A DNA stretch of 33,702 nt, taken from Porphyromonas sp. (GTDB taxonomy: Bacteria > Bacteroidota > Bacteroidia > Bacteroidales > Paludibacteraceae). The stretch spans positions 1 through 33,702 of the forward strand of contig DYSC01000010.1 in NCBI GenBank assembly GCA_020726365.1. The letters run 5' to 3'. The notes beneath the pieces were generated by a model. That model saw only the letters and a program-made list of their open reading frames with translations. It was not told where the DNA came from and searched no databases. The position numbers and the translations under genes are program-made. Of the stretch, positions 9,617 through 19,739 are shown piece by piece (within the stretch, counting starts at the first letter, position 1; the number at the start of each line of letters is the position of its first letter).

Positions 9617-10135
9617 CTACAATTCCAGTAGCCCTATCGGCAAATCCACTGTGATTCGTTTGTTTTCGTGGTCGATTTCCTGAATATAATCGTCGCCAAC
9701 GGGAATTAGGAGTTCGTCATCGGCTGTGGGAATGACAAAAAGAGCGTTTTCGGTGGTTTGATCTATTTCCGAAATAATGCCAATTTCGCCAAGCTGAGCG
9801 TCGATAAGTGTAAAGCCAACGAAATAGTCGAGCTCAATTTCGGTGTTTTCTACTTTTTCGAGGTATTGTTTTGGTAAATAAACTGTTAGTCCCGAAAAGG
9901 AGCGTGCTTTTTCGTCAGAACTGATGCCTTCAAACTTCACTAATGCAGTTTCGTTTGATTTGAAGCGATATTCTTCGATAAAAAATGGCACGAATATTCC
10001 CTGCCTTTCGATAATAAAATAAGACACATCCTCGCTGTCGAATACATCGGAAGTAAAACTAAATGCCATTTCGCCATTTATACCATGTGGTTTGTTTATT
10101 TGACCAATAGGGAAAATATCTTCTTTTTTTATCAT
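9617..10135 (-). CDS. rimM: Ribosome maturation factor RimM
   Basis: PIGQINKPHGINGEM N-terminal motif and PRC-barrel-like C-terminus (LLIPVGDDYIQEIDHENKRITVDLPIGLLEL). Confidence 0.9.
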   Translation of the reverse strand: MIKKEDIFPIGQINKPHGINGEMAFSFTSDVFDSEDVSYFIIERQGIFVPFFIEEYRFKSNETALVKFEGISSDEKARSFSGLTVYLPKQYLEKVENTEIELDYFVGFTLIDAQLGEIGIISEIDQTTENALFVIPTADDELLIPVGDDYIQEIDHENKRITVDLPIGLLEL

Positions 10136-10230
10136 AACTTTTTTGTCAAAATTGATGCTTACAAAGATAAGTCAAATAATCGGGTTCGTACATAATCAAC
10201 GGCATTGATTTTGATAGTGTGTTTTTTAAA

Positions 10231-10261
10231 TTGCGACATCGCAATAAAAAAAGTATATTTG
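10231..10261 (+). promoter_or_regulatory. Bacteroidetes-type promoter for the BamA/TamA-like gene
   Basis: TTG at 10231-10233, 20-nt spacer, TATATTTG at 10254-10261; 26 nt upstream of the ATG. Confidence 0.55.
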
Positions 10262-10287
10262 CAACTCGAATCAGCTAACCCAACTCA

Positions 10288-12573
10288 ATGAGTATATCAC
10301 GTATTTTATCAGGTATTATTTTTCTTGTAATTTTTGTGCTATTGTGGGGATGTAGTAGTACTAAATTTGTGGGCGAAGGAGAATATCTGCTTGATAAAAC
10401 GGAAATTAAGCCGGATACAAAAGAAATTTCTGTAAGTGAGTTGAACGAATACCGTCGCCAAACACCCAATACCAATGTGCTTGGTTTTTTCAGGATGCAG
10501 CTTGGTATTTTTAACCTTTCGCCTAAAGACACGACAAGCGAATGGAACCGGTTCTGGAGCAGAACTTTTAGAAATTTAGGAGAACCACCCGTTATTTTTG
10601 ACCCTATATTAGCGAAGTTATCGGCACAACAAATTCAATTGTTATACAAAAACAGAGGTTATATTAATGCTGTAACAGATACTAATTTAGTTTATAAAGG
10701 CAAAAAGGTGAAGGTGGAATACCTTATTAAGTCCAATAAGCCATACAAAGTACGTAATTATAGCACCATTTCGAATCATCCTGTTTTCGATTCTATTGCT
10801 TCCGATTCGGCGCGGTCTTCGGTTCGTAGGGGTATGAATTTCGATACAGATATTCTGAATCAGGAACGTGAACGTATTGCTTCGCGAATGCGAAATTCAG
10901 GTTATTATAATTTTATCAAAGATTTTATTGTTTATTCGGCTGATAGTGCGCAGAAAAGTAATCAGGTGGATATTAAGTTAGATATTAAATCGAATTTTAA
11001 AAATAATAGTGCGCCTATTAATTGGTTAGTCTTTCGACAGTATTATGTTGGTAAAGTGTGTTTTATACTGAACAAAACGAGTACAACTGATACCATAGCA
11101 ACGCAACAGGTTGATACCGTTTCGTTTCGAAATTATTATTTGATAGATGCCAAAAACCGTTTTGTAGAGTTGGATGCTTTGATTCACAATTCGTTTATTG
11201 AACCAAATAGTTTGTACAACGACCTTGCTGTAGAACGCACATATTCGGCTCTCAACACATTAGCACCAATTAAATATGTGAACATCTCCTTCAAAGAAAC
11301 GGATGTGCCCGATGTGTTGGATTCGTATATCTACATTGTTCCTGCAAAAACAATTAATGTGTCGGCAGAAGTGGAAGGTACACTTACCAAAGGGTATTTG
11401 GGCGGAGCAATGCAGTTGGGTTACATGAATAAAAATCAATTTAAAGGGGCAGAAACACTGACTTTGCAAGGCAGAATGGCGCTTGAAAAGCAAAACTTAG
11501 AGTGGGCACGAGAGCTAAGTGGGCAGGTGCGGCTTATGTTCCCGAAGTTTTTGTTTCCATTTGGAAGTTACGATTTTAAACGAAGAGTACATGCCAATAC
11601 CGAATATACGACGAATATTAGTTATCATAACAGACCTAATGAGTTTACAACCAATAATTTAATGGGAGGTATGAATTATTCGTGGGCGAAAAGCAAATAC
11701 CGTCATAAATTCGAATTGTTCAACCTGAGTTATGTGTATTTTCCTAAAATCGACGACAATTTCCGAGCTACTTACATCATTCCGGGAATTTATAATAAAT
11801 ACAATTACGATGACCATTTTATTATGCGTATGGGTTACAGTGGTTCTGTGAGTGGTTTTAATCCAAACCGTCCGCTTCGTAATTATACTGTTAATAATTA
11901 TAATTTCGAGAGTGCAGGGAATATTTTGTATTTAGCCAATAAAATATTGAATACGCCTAAGGAGGCTGATGGTTTTTATAAACTCTTTAATGTGCGTTAC
12001 TCCCAATATATTCGTGCTGAGTATAATACAACGTATTATCAGATTTTTGATAAGAATAATCGATTGGTTTATCATGCCGGATTTGGGGCAGGCTTGCCTT
12101 TTGGAAATGCCAGTATTATACCTTACGAACGCCGGTTTTACAGTGGAGGAGCCAATAGCGTAAGGGGTTGGCGCGAAGCTGAACTCGGACCGGGTGTATA
12201 TCAACGGATTGTAAATCGTCCGCGCGACTACAATCAGGTGGGCGATTTAAAATTAGATTTGAATGTAGAATATCGCACCAAACTTTTTTGGGTTATAGAA
12301 GGTGCTTTGTTTGCTGATGCCGGAAATATTTGGACTATAAATGATTACAGTGTAGAGCAACCTGGCGGACAATTTCAGCTCAATAGCTTTTACAAACAAA
12401 TTGCATTGTCGTATGGCGCAGGTATGCGATTCGATTTTTCATTTTTTATATTCCGGTTCGATATGGGTGTTCGCCTATTTGACCCCGTGAATGCGGTTGC
12501 CGAACGTTGGCGATTCTCACCCAATTGGGGAAATGATTTTCGATTCCATATAGGTATAGGGTATCCATTTTAG
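10288..12573 (+). CDS. BamA/TamA family outer membrane assembly protein
   Basis: Lipobox-like N-terminus (LLWGCSSTK), POTRA-like region, C-terminal Omp85 barrel (FYSGGANSVRGWREAELGPG). Confidence 0.88.
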   Translation: MSISRILSGIIFLVIFVLLWGCSSTKFVGEGEYLLDKTEIKPDTKEISVSELNEYRRQTPNTNVLGFFRMQLGIFNLSPKDTTSEWNRFWSRTFRNLGEPPVIFDPILAKLSAQQIQLLYKNRGYINAVTDTNLVYKGKKVKVEYLIKSNKPYKVRNYSTISNHPVFDSIASDSARSSVRRGMNFDTDILNQERERIASRMRNSGYYNFIKDFIVYSADSAQKSNQVDIKLDIKSNFKNNSAPINWLVFRQYYVGKVCFILNKTSTTDTIATQQVDTVSFRNYYLIDAKNRFVELDALIHNSFIEPNSLYNDLAVERTYSALNTLAPIKYVNISFKETDVPDVLDSYIYIVPAKTINVSAEVEGTLTKGYLGGAMQLGYMNKNQFKGAETLTLQGRMALEKQNLEWARELSGQVRLMFPKFLFPFGSYDFKRRVHANTEYTTNISYHNRPNEFTTNNLMGGMNYSWAKSKYRHKFELFNLSYVYFPKIDDNFRATYIIPGIYNKYNYDDHFIMRMGYSGSVSGFNPNRPLRNYTVNNYNFESAGNILYLANKILNTPKEADGFYKLFNVRYSQYIRAEYNTTYYQIFDKNNRLVYHAGFGAGLPFGNASIIPYERRFYSGGANSVRGWREAELGPGVYQRIVNRPRDYNQVGDLKLDLNVEYRTKLFWVIEGALFADAGNIWTINDYSVEQPGGQFQLNSFYKQIALSYGAGMRFDFSFFIFRFDMGVRLFDPVNAVAERWRFSPNWGNDFRFHIGIGYPF

Positions 12574-12604
12574 ATATAGATGTATAGTTTCACAAGTTTA
12601 TTGT

Positions 12605-12612
12605 TATCTTTG
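12605..12612 (+). promoter_or_regulatory. Candidate -7 box (TATCTTTG) upstream of the C10 protease
   Basis: TAnnTTTG match 33 nt upstream of the ATG. Confidence 0.4.
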
Positions 12613-12644
12613 TTTTTAAATATGTAAATTTTTAATAAAAAAAT

Positions 12645-15176
12645 ATGAAGAAAATTTTATTCTTATTCTCATTATTTGTTCTTGCATTGCCATCGGTCAT
12701 GGCTAAATCGAGAACTCAATCAGAGGCTTATCAAATAGCTAATAGCAACAAGATAAAGTCGTTAAACGGAGCTAAAAAAGCGAGTGCAACTAACGAGCAG
12801 TTGGTAATAGCTTACAGCAAAAGCTCAAAAAACAAAGATGGGAAGTTAATTGCTTCGTATTACGTATTTAACAAATCAAACAATGCAGGGTTTGTAATAG
12901 TATCGGGCGATGATAGAGCAAAGCAAATATTAGGATATAGCGATGAAGGTAGTTTTGATCAAAACAACTTACCTGAAAATTTCAAATATTGGTTATCTCT
13001 TTACGAAAACGAAATTATGCAATTGCCATCAATGGAAGTTTCTATTCCTAATGCCACACAACAAATTGTTAATAGCCAACCCCTCAAAACTCCCGATGTA
13101 TTTAATTTCGAACCATCTATTTCTCCACTTTTAGGTCAAATAAAATGGGATCAAGATGCACCATACAATGATTTGTGTCCATTGATACCTCCAGAAAACA
13201 CCTCTCGCTCGGTAACAGGCTGTGTAGCAACAGGTATGGCTCAAGTAATGAAGTATCACGAGTGGCCAGTAACAGGTACCGGTTCCAAAACATACACAAC
13301 TTCTACTCATGAAATTAATTTATCGGTGAATTTTGCTAATACTACCTTTGATTGGGCTAATATGGCTGACACTTACAGTGATTCAAGTACAACTGCTCAA
13401 AAATCGGCTGTTGCAACTTTGATGTACAATTGTGGGGTGGCAGTAGAGATGGATTATGCGGAATCAAGCGGCGCCTACACAACAGATATGGCAAAAGCAT
13501 TGCGAGATAATTTTGGTTACGACCCCAATTTACAACAATACTACAGAAACTATTATTCCAGAACGGAATGGGAGGATAAAATTAAATCTGAATTAAATGC
13601 TTTTCGTCCTGTGCTGTATGCAGGGCAGTCTTCGGAAGGTGGACACTTGTTTGTGTGTGATGGGTACGACAGTAATAACTTATACCATATAAATTGGGGT
13701 TGGAGTGGAACTTCAAATGGGTATTTTGAATTGTCGGCACTAAACCCATCTACTCATGGCGTAGGTGGTGGAGTTGGCGGTTTTAATAGTGGACAAGACA
13801 TTGTTGTTGGAGTTCAAAAGCCAACTTCTTCTTTACCTTCTTACCTGCTTTTTATGAGTGACACCTTACAAACTAACGTAAAGACTTTAGCATTGTCGGG
13901 TAATGTAACAATCACTGCAACAGATATGTATAATAGAGGTGTTAATAATTACGGGGCAAAATTTACTGTTGGATTGTATGATAATAGCGGAATTTTTATT
14001 CAAACAGTAGCATCTACTACATCTACTACTATTAACTCTAATTATGGTTATTCATCGATAGACAAAATAGTAACTTTACCAACGTTAGCCAACGGAACTT
14101 ACCGATTGTATTATATCTACAAAGAGTCTTCAGCTACGGCATGGACTATTGTGAGGGCTCCGGTAGGCACTTCAAACTATGTACAAGTAACAGTTAATAA
14201 CAATCTGGCAACATTTGACTCTACTCCTACTGCAGTGTATCCTAACTTACAACTTACTAATTTGAGTGTTGTCGGTAATATCTATCAAAATCAAAATGCA
14301 GAATACCACCTAAGCATTACCAATAGTGGAGCAGAGTACAACTCAGCAATGATTTTGTACTTAGAGTCAAAAACAGACGAAGACGTTTATGAAATTTTGA
14401 CTACTGATCAAATAAACATTATTAATGGAGAAACTAAAGATTTTACAATAACAGCTAAAACAACATTGGCTCCAGGCGAGTATTACTTGTCGGTGGTATA
14501 TGATCCATTAAACAATTATGATGTTATGTCAACTGGCGATGTGTTGGGTACAAGTATTTTAAAATCGATACTGGCTACTCCAACTCAAGCACCTGCATTG
14601 TCGCTTACTACAGCTATTTCGTTTCCAGATGCAAGCCACGTTTACAAAAGTACCGCTCAATTAACAGCAGTTGTACAAAACACAGGTGGTTTGTTTGATA
14701 ATAAAATGATAGCATTTATTTTTCCATCAACGGGAGGTCAATCTTTGACCTATAGTGGCTACCAAGATGTGTTGATTGACAATGGACTAACCAAAACAGT
14801 AAAATTTAATAACCCTATTGATCTATCTGCAGGCAACTACAAAATAGGTGTATATTATTATAATAATGGATGGAATCGGCTGGGCAGTACTTTGAATTTT
14901 ACATTGTTGGATGATATTACTTCAGTAAACAAATCAAGTATCTCAAATGAATTATTGATATTCCCTAATCCTGCGTCTGATTTTATTTCATTTAGCACAT
15001 CGGAAAACATACAAGAAATTTTGATAGTTGATATGTTTGGTAAAAATGTATTGTGTATGGGAAGTTCAAAACAAAATCAATTCACTATCCAAATTAGCCA
15101 CTTATCATCTGGAACTTATATTATTAAAGTGAAAACAGATAGTGGAGTAAAAGTTAATAAGTTTATCAAACAATAA
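12645..15176 (+). CDS. C10 family (streptopain-like) cysteine protease with Spi-like prodomain and T9SS type A sorting domain
   Basis: Signal peptide, prodomain, catalytic Cys in TGCVATGMAQVM, His in GGHLFVCDGY, YHINWGWSG; C-terminal LLIFPNPASDFISF…SSGTYIIKVKTDSGVKVNKFIKQ. Confidence 0.93.
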   Translation: MKKILFLFSLFVLALPSVMAKSRTQSEAYQIANSNKIKSLNGAKKASATNEQLVIAYSKSSKNKDGKLIASYYVFNKSNNAGFVIVSGDDRAKQILGYSDEGSFDQNNLPENFKYWLSLYENEIMQLPSMEVSIPNATQQIVNSQPLKTPDVFNFEPSISPLLGQIKWDQDAPYNDLCPLIPPENTSRSVTGCVATGMAQVMKYHEWPVTGTGSKTYTTSTHEINLSVNFANTTFDWANMADTYSDSSTTAQKSAVATLMYNCGVAVEMDYAESSGAYTTDMAKALRDNFGYDPNLQQYYRNYYSRTEWEDKIKSELNAFRPVLYAGQSSEGGHLFVCDGYDSNNLYHINWGWSGTSNGYFELSALNPSTHGVGGGVGGFNSGQDIVVGVQKPTSSLPSYLLFMSDTLQTNVKTLALSGNVTITATDMYNRGVNNYGAKFTVGLYDNSGIFIQTVASTTSTTINSNYGYSSIDKIVTLPTLANGTYRLYYIYKESSATAWTIVRAPVGTSNYVQVTVNNNLATFDSTPTAVYPNLQLTNLSVVGNIYQNQNAEYHLSITNSGAEYNSAMILYLESKTDEDVYEILTTDQINIINGETKDFTITAKTTLAPGEYYLSVVYDPLNNYDVMSTGDVLGTSILKSILATPTQAPALSLTTAISFPDASHVYKSTAQLTAVVQNTGGLFDNKMIAFIFPSTGGQSLTYSGYQDVLIDNGLTKTVKFNNPIDLSAGNYKIGVYYYNNGWNRLGSTLNFTLLDDITSVNKSSISNELLIFPNPASDFISFSTSENIQEILIVDMFGKNVLCMGSSKQNQFTIQISHLSSGTYIIKVKTDSGVKVNKFIKQ

Positions 15177-15204
15177 TTTTTAATTTATTTCAATTTTTAA
15201 AATT

Positions 15205-15744
15205 ATGAGAATTATTTTTAAAATTCTTTTATTTACTCAACTTTTCGGAGTTGTTTCGTGCACAGTCAGAAAGAACTTGACTGCTGATTCAACTCAAAAA
15301 GCTGATAATCAAACAGTACAAATGACAAGACCAATAGTAATCTACAAGACAGTTAAAGATTATTCAAGTTACGTAACAGTAATAATGAACGATGAAAAAA
15401 CAAAAATAGTGAGCTATCCACATCCTTCGGATTTGTATTTTGAAGGGAAACTCTCTACTCCAATTGCCCTTAAAAATGGCTATTGGTTGGATGTAAGAGG
15501 GATAACAAAAAACGTTGTTTTTTTGAAATTCACTTACCAAGAGTATAGCAAATTTACGGAAGTGCCAAGTATCGAGTTACTGACTTCTTCTATTTTAGAA
15601 AAAAACCCGTTAGTCGAATTGGTTTATTGCCCCAACGCAGGATATGAAAGCTCTGCTTTGATAACTAATTTGAATACACTTATCGAAAAAGGACTACATG
15701 GATGTCAAAAAGAAGATATTGTTGTTTTGTCTATAGAACTATAG
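15205..15744 (+). CDS. Putative lipoprotein of unknown function, downstream of the C10 protease
   Basis: 179 aa with lipobox LFGVVSC; 28-bp gap after the protease, same strand. Confidence 0.75.
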   Translation: MRIIFKILLFTQLFGVVSCTVRKNLTADSTQKADNQTVQMTRPIVIYKTVKDYSSYVTVIMNDEKTKIVSYPHPSDLYFEGKLSTPIALKNGYWLDVRGITKNVVFLKFTYQEYSKFTEVPSIELLTSSILEKNPLVELVYCPNAGYESSALITNLNTLIEKGLHGCQKEDIVVLSIEL

Positions 15745-15782
15745 ATTTTTTTTGGATTTTTCCAAAAAAAATACTGGTGTAA

Positions 15783-15833
15783 TTACATACAAAAGCCACA
15801 TTCTAAAATATTGAATGTGGCTTTTGTATGTAA
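15783..15833. terminator. Bidirectional terminator hairpin
   Basis: Perfect 21-bp inverted repeat TTACATACAAAAGCCACATTC / GAATGTGGCTTTTGTATGTAA with a 9-nt loop, between convergent genes. Confidence 0.85.
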
Positions 15834-15868
15834 AAAATCGTACAGTCTTGTTTGAATCACAAAGAATA

Positions 15869-16303
15869 TTACTTCTTGAAAAAATGCGACTTTGTTAATG
15901 CTTCAAATTCAGCATAATCGCGGTAACCAAGCTCCGATTTGAATGTAGTAGGGCTGTTTACAAAAACGATTGTTGGCATTGCTTCAATCTTAAACTTGTG
16001 AGCTAATTCCGGTTCCTGATCCACATCAATTTTGTAAACTATTAATTTGCCTTTATACTTATTCTGAATAGCTTGTAAATGAGGAGCCAACATTTTACAC
16101 GGACGACACCAAGTAGCATGAAAATCAAGAATAATGGGTAATTTGCCTTGCCGTTTAAAGGTTTTGTTTTTATCAAAATTCCATACTTTCTCTTTAAACG
16201 TTTTTGCATTCAACTCTTCAATTTTTACATTTCCTGTTGATTGAGCTGTAGCCGACAAAGCCACAATAAGGCTAAAAAGTAATAAATAAGCTGTTTTTTT
16301 CAT
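15869..16303 (-). CDS. Secreted/periplasmic thioredoxin-fold protein
   Basis: Signal peptide and FHATWCRPCKMLAPHLQ active site, VYKIDVDQEPELAHKFKIEAMPTIVFV. Confidence 0.93.
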   Translation of the reverse strand: MKKTAYLLLFSLIVALSATAQSTGNVKIEELNAKTFKEKVWNFDKNKTFKRQGKLPIILDFHATWCRPCKMLAPHLQAIQNKYKGKLIVYKIDVDQEPELAHKFKIEAMPTIVFVNSPTTFKSELGYRDYAEFEALTKSHFFKK

Positions 16304-16386
16304 TTTTCATTTTTTATTTTTGTTGATATTATTTTTTTTAATTTTCTTTTTCTTAAACTCGTAACTAAAAACTTGTAACTCGTAAC

Positions 16387-17220
16387 TTACTCTTTATATA
16401 ATAAGTTTATTTTCCCAATACGCTGTTGCGCAATACGTAAATCATTTTCTGTTTTTTGTAACAATTTTCGGGCTTGCGCAAATTTATATGTCTCCGAAAT
16501 AGCTACTTTATCAGCCTGCTGAAGCGTATAATTTAAACTATTAGCTCCTAACAACTTAACTTTTATGGCTAAGTTTTTATTTGTGTGAATAAATTCTGCA
16601 ATTCCGCCATCAGCTTCGTTTTTGAATGTGAGCTGTTCGTAGTAGCGTTCACCATCGTTGAAGGCATGGAATACTCCCGAGTTTTTTGCTACCGTATCAG
16701 TTGCAACTGTCATTCCGGCTGTTTCTACTTTTACAGCAAACTGATTTAATTTCGTCCCCGAATACATGCTTGTCAGATATGTGTCGCCGTTTTCGTCTAC
16801 TTCGTACTTTAAATAGTTTCGACCAGTATTTTGTTCACCAACTTGTGATTTATAAACATATTTTCCGATTTTCTCATATTTCTCATTTTTTTGCAAAACG
16901 AAATTTTTCAATAGTTGTGTGTAATCGGATTTTAGTTGGGCTAAAATTTTAGTGCAATAATTCAGAGTTTTAGAACTTTCGCGAAGTATTATTGTATCAT
17001 GCAGAGCAACAGCCTGTTTGCGTTTCTCAACCAAACGAGGATAGAGGGTATGAATGCTGTCTATTTTCGATTTTGCTTCGTTGAGTTTGTTGGCAGTTAT
17101 AAGCGATCGAATATTTTCGAGCCGGCTTTCGGCTTGTTCTTCTTCCTGCTTGCGGGGGTTGCACGATACAGTCACAAATATCAAAATGAGAAACAGTACA
17201 AGATTTATTTTAGAATGCAT
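16387..17220 (-). CDS. Putative lipoprotein, unknown function
   Basis: 277 aa, lipobox FVTVSC, coiled-coil-like N-terminal half. Confidence 0.75.
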   Translation of the reverse strand: MHSKINLVLFLILIFVTVSCNPRKQEEEQAESRLENIRSLITANKLNEAKSKIDSIHTLYPRLVEKRKQAVALHDTIILRESSKTLNYCTKILAQLKSDYTQLLKNFVLQKNEKYEKIGKYVYKSQVGEQNTGRNYLKYEVDENGDTYLTSMYSGTKLNQFAVKVETAGMTVATDTVAKNSGVFHAFNDGERYYEQLTFKNEADGGIAEFIHTNKNLAIKVKLLGANSLNYTLQQADKVAISETYKFAQARKLLQKTENDLRIAQQRIGKINLLYKE

Positions 17221-17241
17221 AATTCCGTTTTTTCAAAAATA

Positions 17242-17973
17242 TTAAAATTCGAAACCAAATGAAAATTCCATGTTGGCAGGGATTATGTAAATTGGGGCGG
17301 TATAATTGTGATTGCCGTCGGTTGTGTAATTTTCGCCATTCGAAATACTCGACAAGGCGTTTTTGTAATTTACTTCGACAAAAAGTTTAAAATTATCTGT
17401 TACACTGTAGCGTGACCCCACGCCCGCAAAAAATCCAACAATGCTCGGATAAGTCAGGTCTTTAAGTGTATCGTAATTTACCGAAACTTTTCCTGTTGTT
17501 GATGAGTACCTTTTTTCGTTGGCTGATAAAATAAATCCCGTTGTAATCCCACCTTGCAGGTAATAATTGTATTTGTTTACGGTTGGCGTTTTAATCTTCA
17601 AGCCAAGTGGCACTTCCAAAACCTGATAATTTGCTTTGAAATAATCTTTCAAATCCAAATCCTTCAAGGAACTACTATCAGCCATATAGCCACCAATCGA
17701 GTTGTAATTCACAGCCGAAACTACCGCCAAAAACTCATTTATTTCGTAATGAGCGGTAAGTCCAACGCCGATTTTCATGGTGGCACCGCCAGCAATAGCA
17801 TCGTTGTGGTCGATGTTGAGCCACGAAATAGACGGACTAACTTTAACACCAAATTTAAGTTGGTCTAAATTAATTTGTGTCATGTCGAAATTGCGGATTG
17901 GAAAATCGTTGTACTGCGCAAAACCGTGTCCAAAAATCGAAAGTGTAATAACAAGAATCAGAATGCGTTTCAT
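17242..17973 (-). CDS. Outer membrane beta-barrel protein (PorT/OmpA-barrel-like)
   Basis: Signal peptide, alternating beta-strand pattern, C-terminal aromatic residue (MEFSFGFEF). Confidence 0.8.
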   Translation of the reverse strand: MKRILILVITLSIFGHGFAQYNDFPIRNFDMTQINLDQLKFGVKVSPSISWLNIDHNDAIAGGATMKIGVGLTAHYEINEFLAVVSAVNYNSIGGYMADSSSLKDLDLKDYFKANYQVLEVPLGLKIKTPTVNKYNYYLQGGITTGFILSANEKRYSSTTGKVSVNYDTLKDLTYPSIVGFFAGVGSRYSVTDNFKLFVEVNYKNALSSISNGENYTTDGNHNYTAPIYIIPANMEFSFGFEF

Positions 17974-18103
17974 TCGGTATAATTTTATGATAAATGCAAA
18001 TGCAAATTTAGTGATTTTTTTTGTGAAAATTGTTTTTGCTTACATAACAAACATTATTCCAACTTTTTTTGTTTGTTGTAAGTCTTTAAATCGGCATGGT
18101 ATA

Positions 18104-18133
18104 TTGATTTTGAATCAAAATTTATTATCTTTG
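18104..18133 (+). promoter_or_regulatory. Promoter of the exopolysaccharide operon
   Basis: TTG at 18104-18106, 19-nt spacer, TATCTTTG at 18126-18133; 29 nt upstream of ATG 18163. Confidence 0.5.
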
Positions 18134-18162
18134 TCGTTACTATAGTGTGTAATACCACAATA

Positions 18163-18966
18163 ATGTTGAAACTACTCTTAAAATTATCAGTTTACATATT
18201 AATTATCAATCTTTTAAGTTCATGTATAACTTCGAAGACGATAAACTATTTACAAAAACCCGGATTTAATATTCCCGCATACATAGATAGTATTAGCTTT
18301 ACCGACTACCGATTGCGCGTTGGCGACCGCATTTATGTGAAAATATTTTCGACCGACGACATGACAAATGCCTTGTTCAATGCTGGTATGGGTGATAATA
18401 TAGGTATGATGAGTGGCGGAGCCGGTTCCGATTTGTACACTTACCTTGTTGAAGAAAGCGGAAGTATAGTTTTTCCGATGATTGGCGATGTGGCTGTTGT
18501 TGGCAAAACAGTTCGTGAAGCTACTATTATTCTCGAAAAAGCCATTGATCCTCTTTTTAAATTCAGTTCAGTTGAATTACGTGTGCTCAATCGTTCGTTC
18601 AGCGTTATCGGTAACGGGAATTCTGCATTTATCAACATGCCTCAGGAAAAAATAAATATTTTTAAGGCATTGGCATTGGCAGGAGATGTGGGCATGTTCG
18701 ACGATAGAAGCCGTATTCGTGTGCTTCGCGAGACAGAACATGGCGTACAAATTAAAATGTTCGATTTGCGCAGTGCCGATTTATTACACTCTGAGTATTT
18801 TTACATTGAACCTAACGATGTAATTTATATTCAGCCTCTTAACGAACAGTTTTTCAGAATAACAACTTTGCCTGCCCTTGTTTCGACAGTTATATCTACT
18901 TTCTCATTAGGTATTTTAATTTACGATTCGGCAACCCGAATAGCTAACCCCTCCACAAGTAATTGA
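18163..18966 (+). CDS. Polysaccharide export lipoprotein (Wza-like) 1
   Basis: Lipobox LLSSC; poly_export/SLBB-type sequence (DYRLRVGDRIYVKIFS, IEPNDVIYIQP). The ORF track starts at GTG 18145; ATG 18163 fits the promoter and signal peptide better. Confidence 0.88.
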   Translation: MLKLLLKLSVYILIINLLSSCITSKTINYLQKPGFNIPAYIDSISFTDYRLRVGDRIYVKIFSTDDMTNALFNAGMGDNIGMMSGGAGSDLYTYLVEESGSIVFPMIGDVAVVGKTVREATIILEKAIDPLFKFSSVELRVLNRSFSVIGNGNSAFINMPQEKINIFKALALAGDVGMFDDRSRIRVLRETEHGVQIKMFDLRSADLLHSEYFYIEPNDVIYIQPLNEQFFRITTLPALVSTVISTFSLGILIYDSATRIANPSTSN

Positions 18967-18974
18967 AAAAGTAT

Positions 18975-19721
18975 ATGAAAAAACACACATTCATACTTAC
19001 AGTTTTACTTGTAGTGCTGGGATTCAGTTCGTGCTACAATTACAAAAGCATCGGTTTACTGCAGGATAGACCTTCGCTGCCGGTATATCCAAAAGCCGAG
19101 TACGAGGATTATAAAATCAGAATAAACGATGAGGTGATTTACAGACTTATCACATCAGACGAAACTATTTCGAGATTGATACAATCGGGAACAGGTAGTG
19201 TAAATTACATGATGTCGTATCGTGTATATCCCGACGGAACCATCGATTTACCTTTTATTAAAAACATAAAAGTTGTGGGATTAACCTTGAAAGAGGCAGG
19301 TAAGGCTGTTGAAAAACGTATGCGTGAAATTATTCCGGATGCCGAAGTAAAATTATCCATTGCTAACAAAACTTTTATGGTTATTGGTGAGGCTGGTACC
19401 GGAGTTTATAACATTACCCGCGACCGATTTACCATTTATCAGGCATTATCTATGTCGGGTGAAATTCGACATTCTGGTGATTATCAGCGGGTTAAAATAC
19501 TTCGCGAGAGTGACAGCGGCACACAAATTTTGGAGTTTGATATTCGTCCGAAAAGTATAATTGAATCAAAATACTATTATATTTATCCGAATGATATAAT
19601 TTATGTACAGCGCGCATCTTCGGCATTTTATAAAGTCGAAAATTCGTGGAGTAACTTTGTGGGAGTAATTTCTTCTTCATTATCGTTGCTGTTCACAGTT
19701 TTATATTATCAAAGGCTGTAA
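18975..19721 (+). CDS. Polysaccharide export lipoprotein (Wza-like) 2
   Basis: Lipobox LGFSSC; DYKIRINDEVIYRLIT, IYPNDIIYVQR; paralogous to the preceding gene. Confidence 0.87.
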   Translation: MKKHTFILTVLLVVLGFSSCYNYKSIGLLQDRPSLPVYPKAEYEDYKIRINDEVIYRLITSDETISRLIQSGTGSVNYMMSYRVYPDGTIDLPFIKNIKVVGLTLKEAGKAVEKRMREIIPDAEVKLSIANKTFMVIGEAGTGVYNITRDRFTIYQALSMSGEIRHSGDYQRVKILRESDSGTQILEFDIRPKSIIESKYYYIYPNDIIYVQRASSAFYKVENSWSNFVGVISSSLSLLFTVLYYQRL

Positions 19722-19739
19722 ATTGTAGAATTTAAAAAT

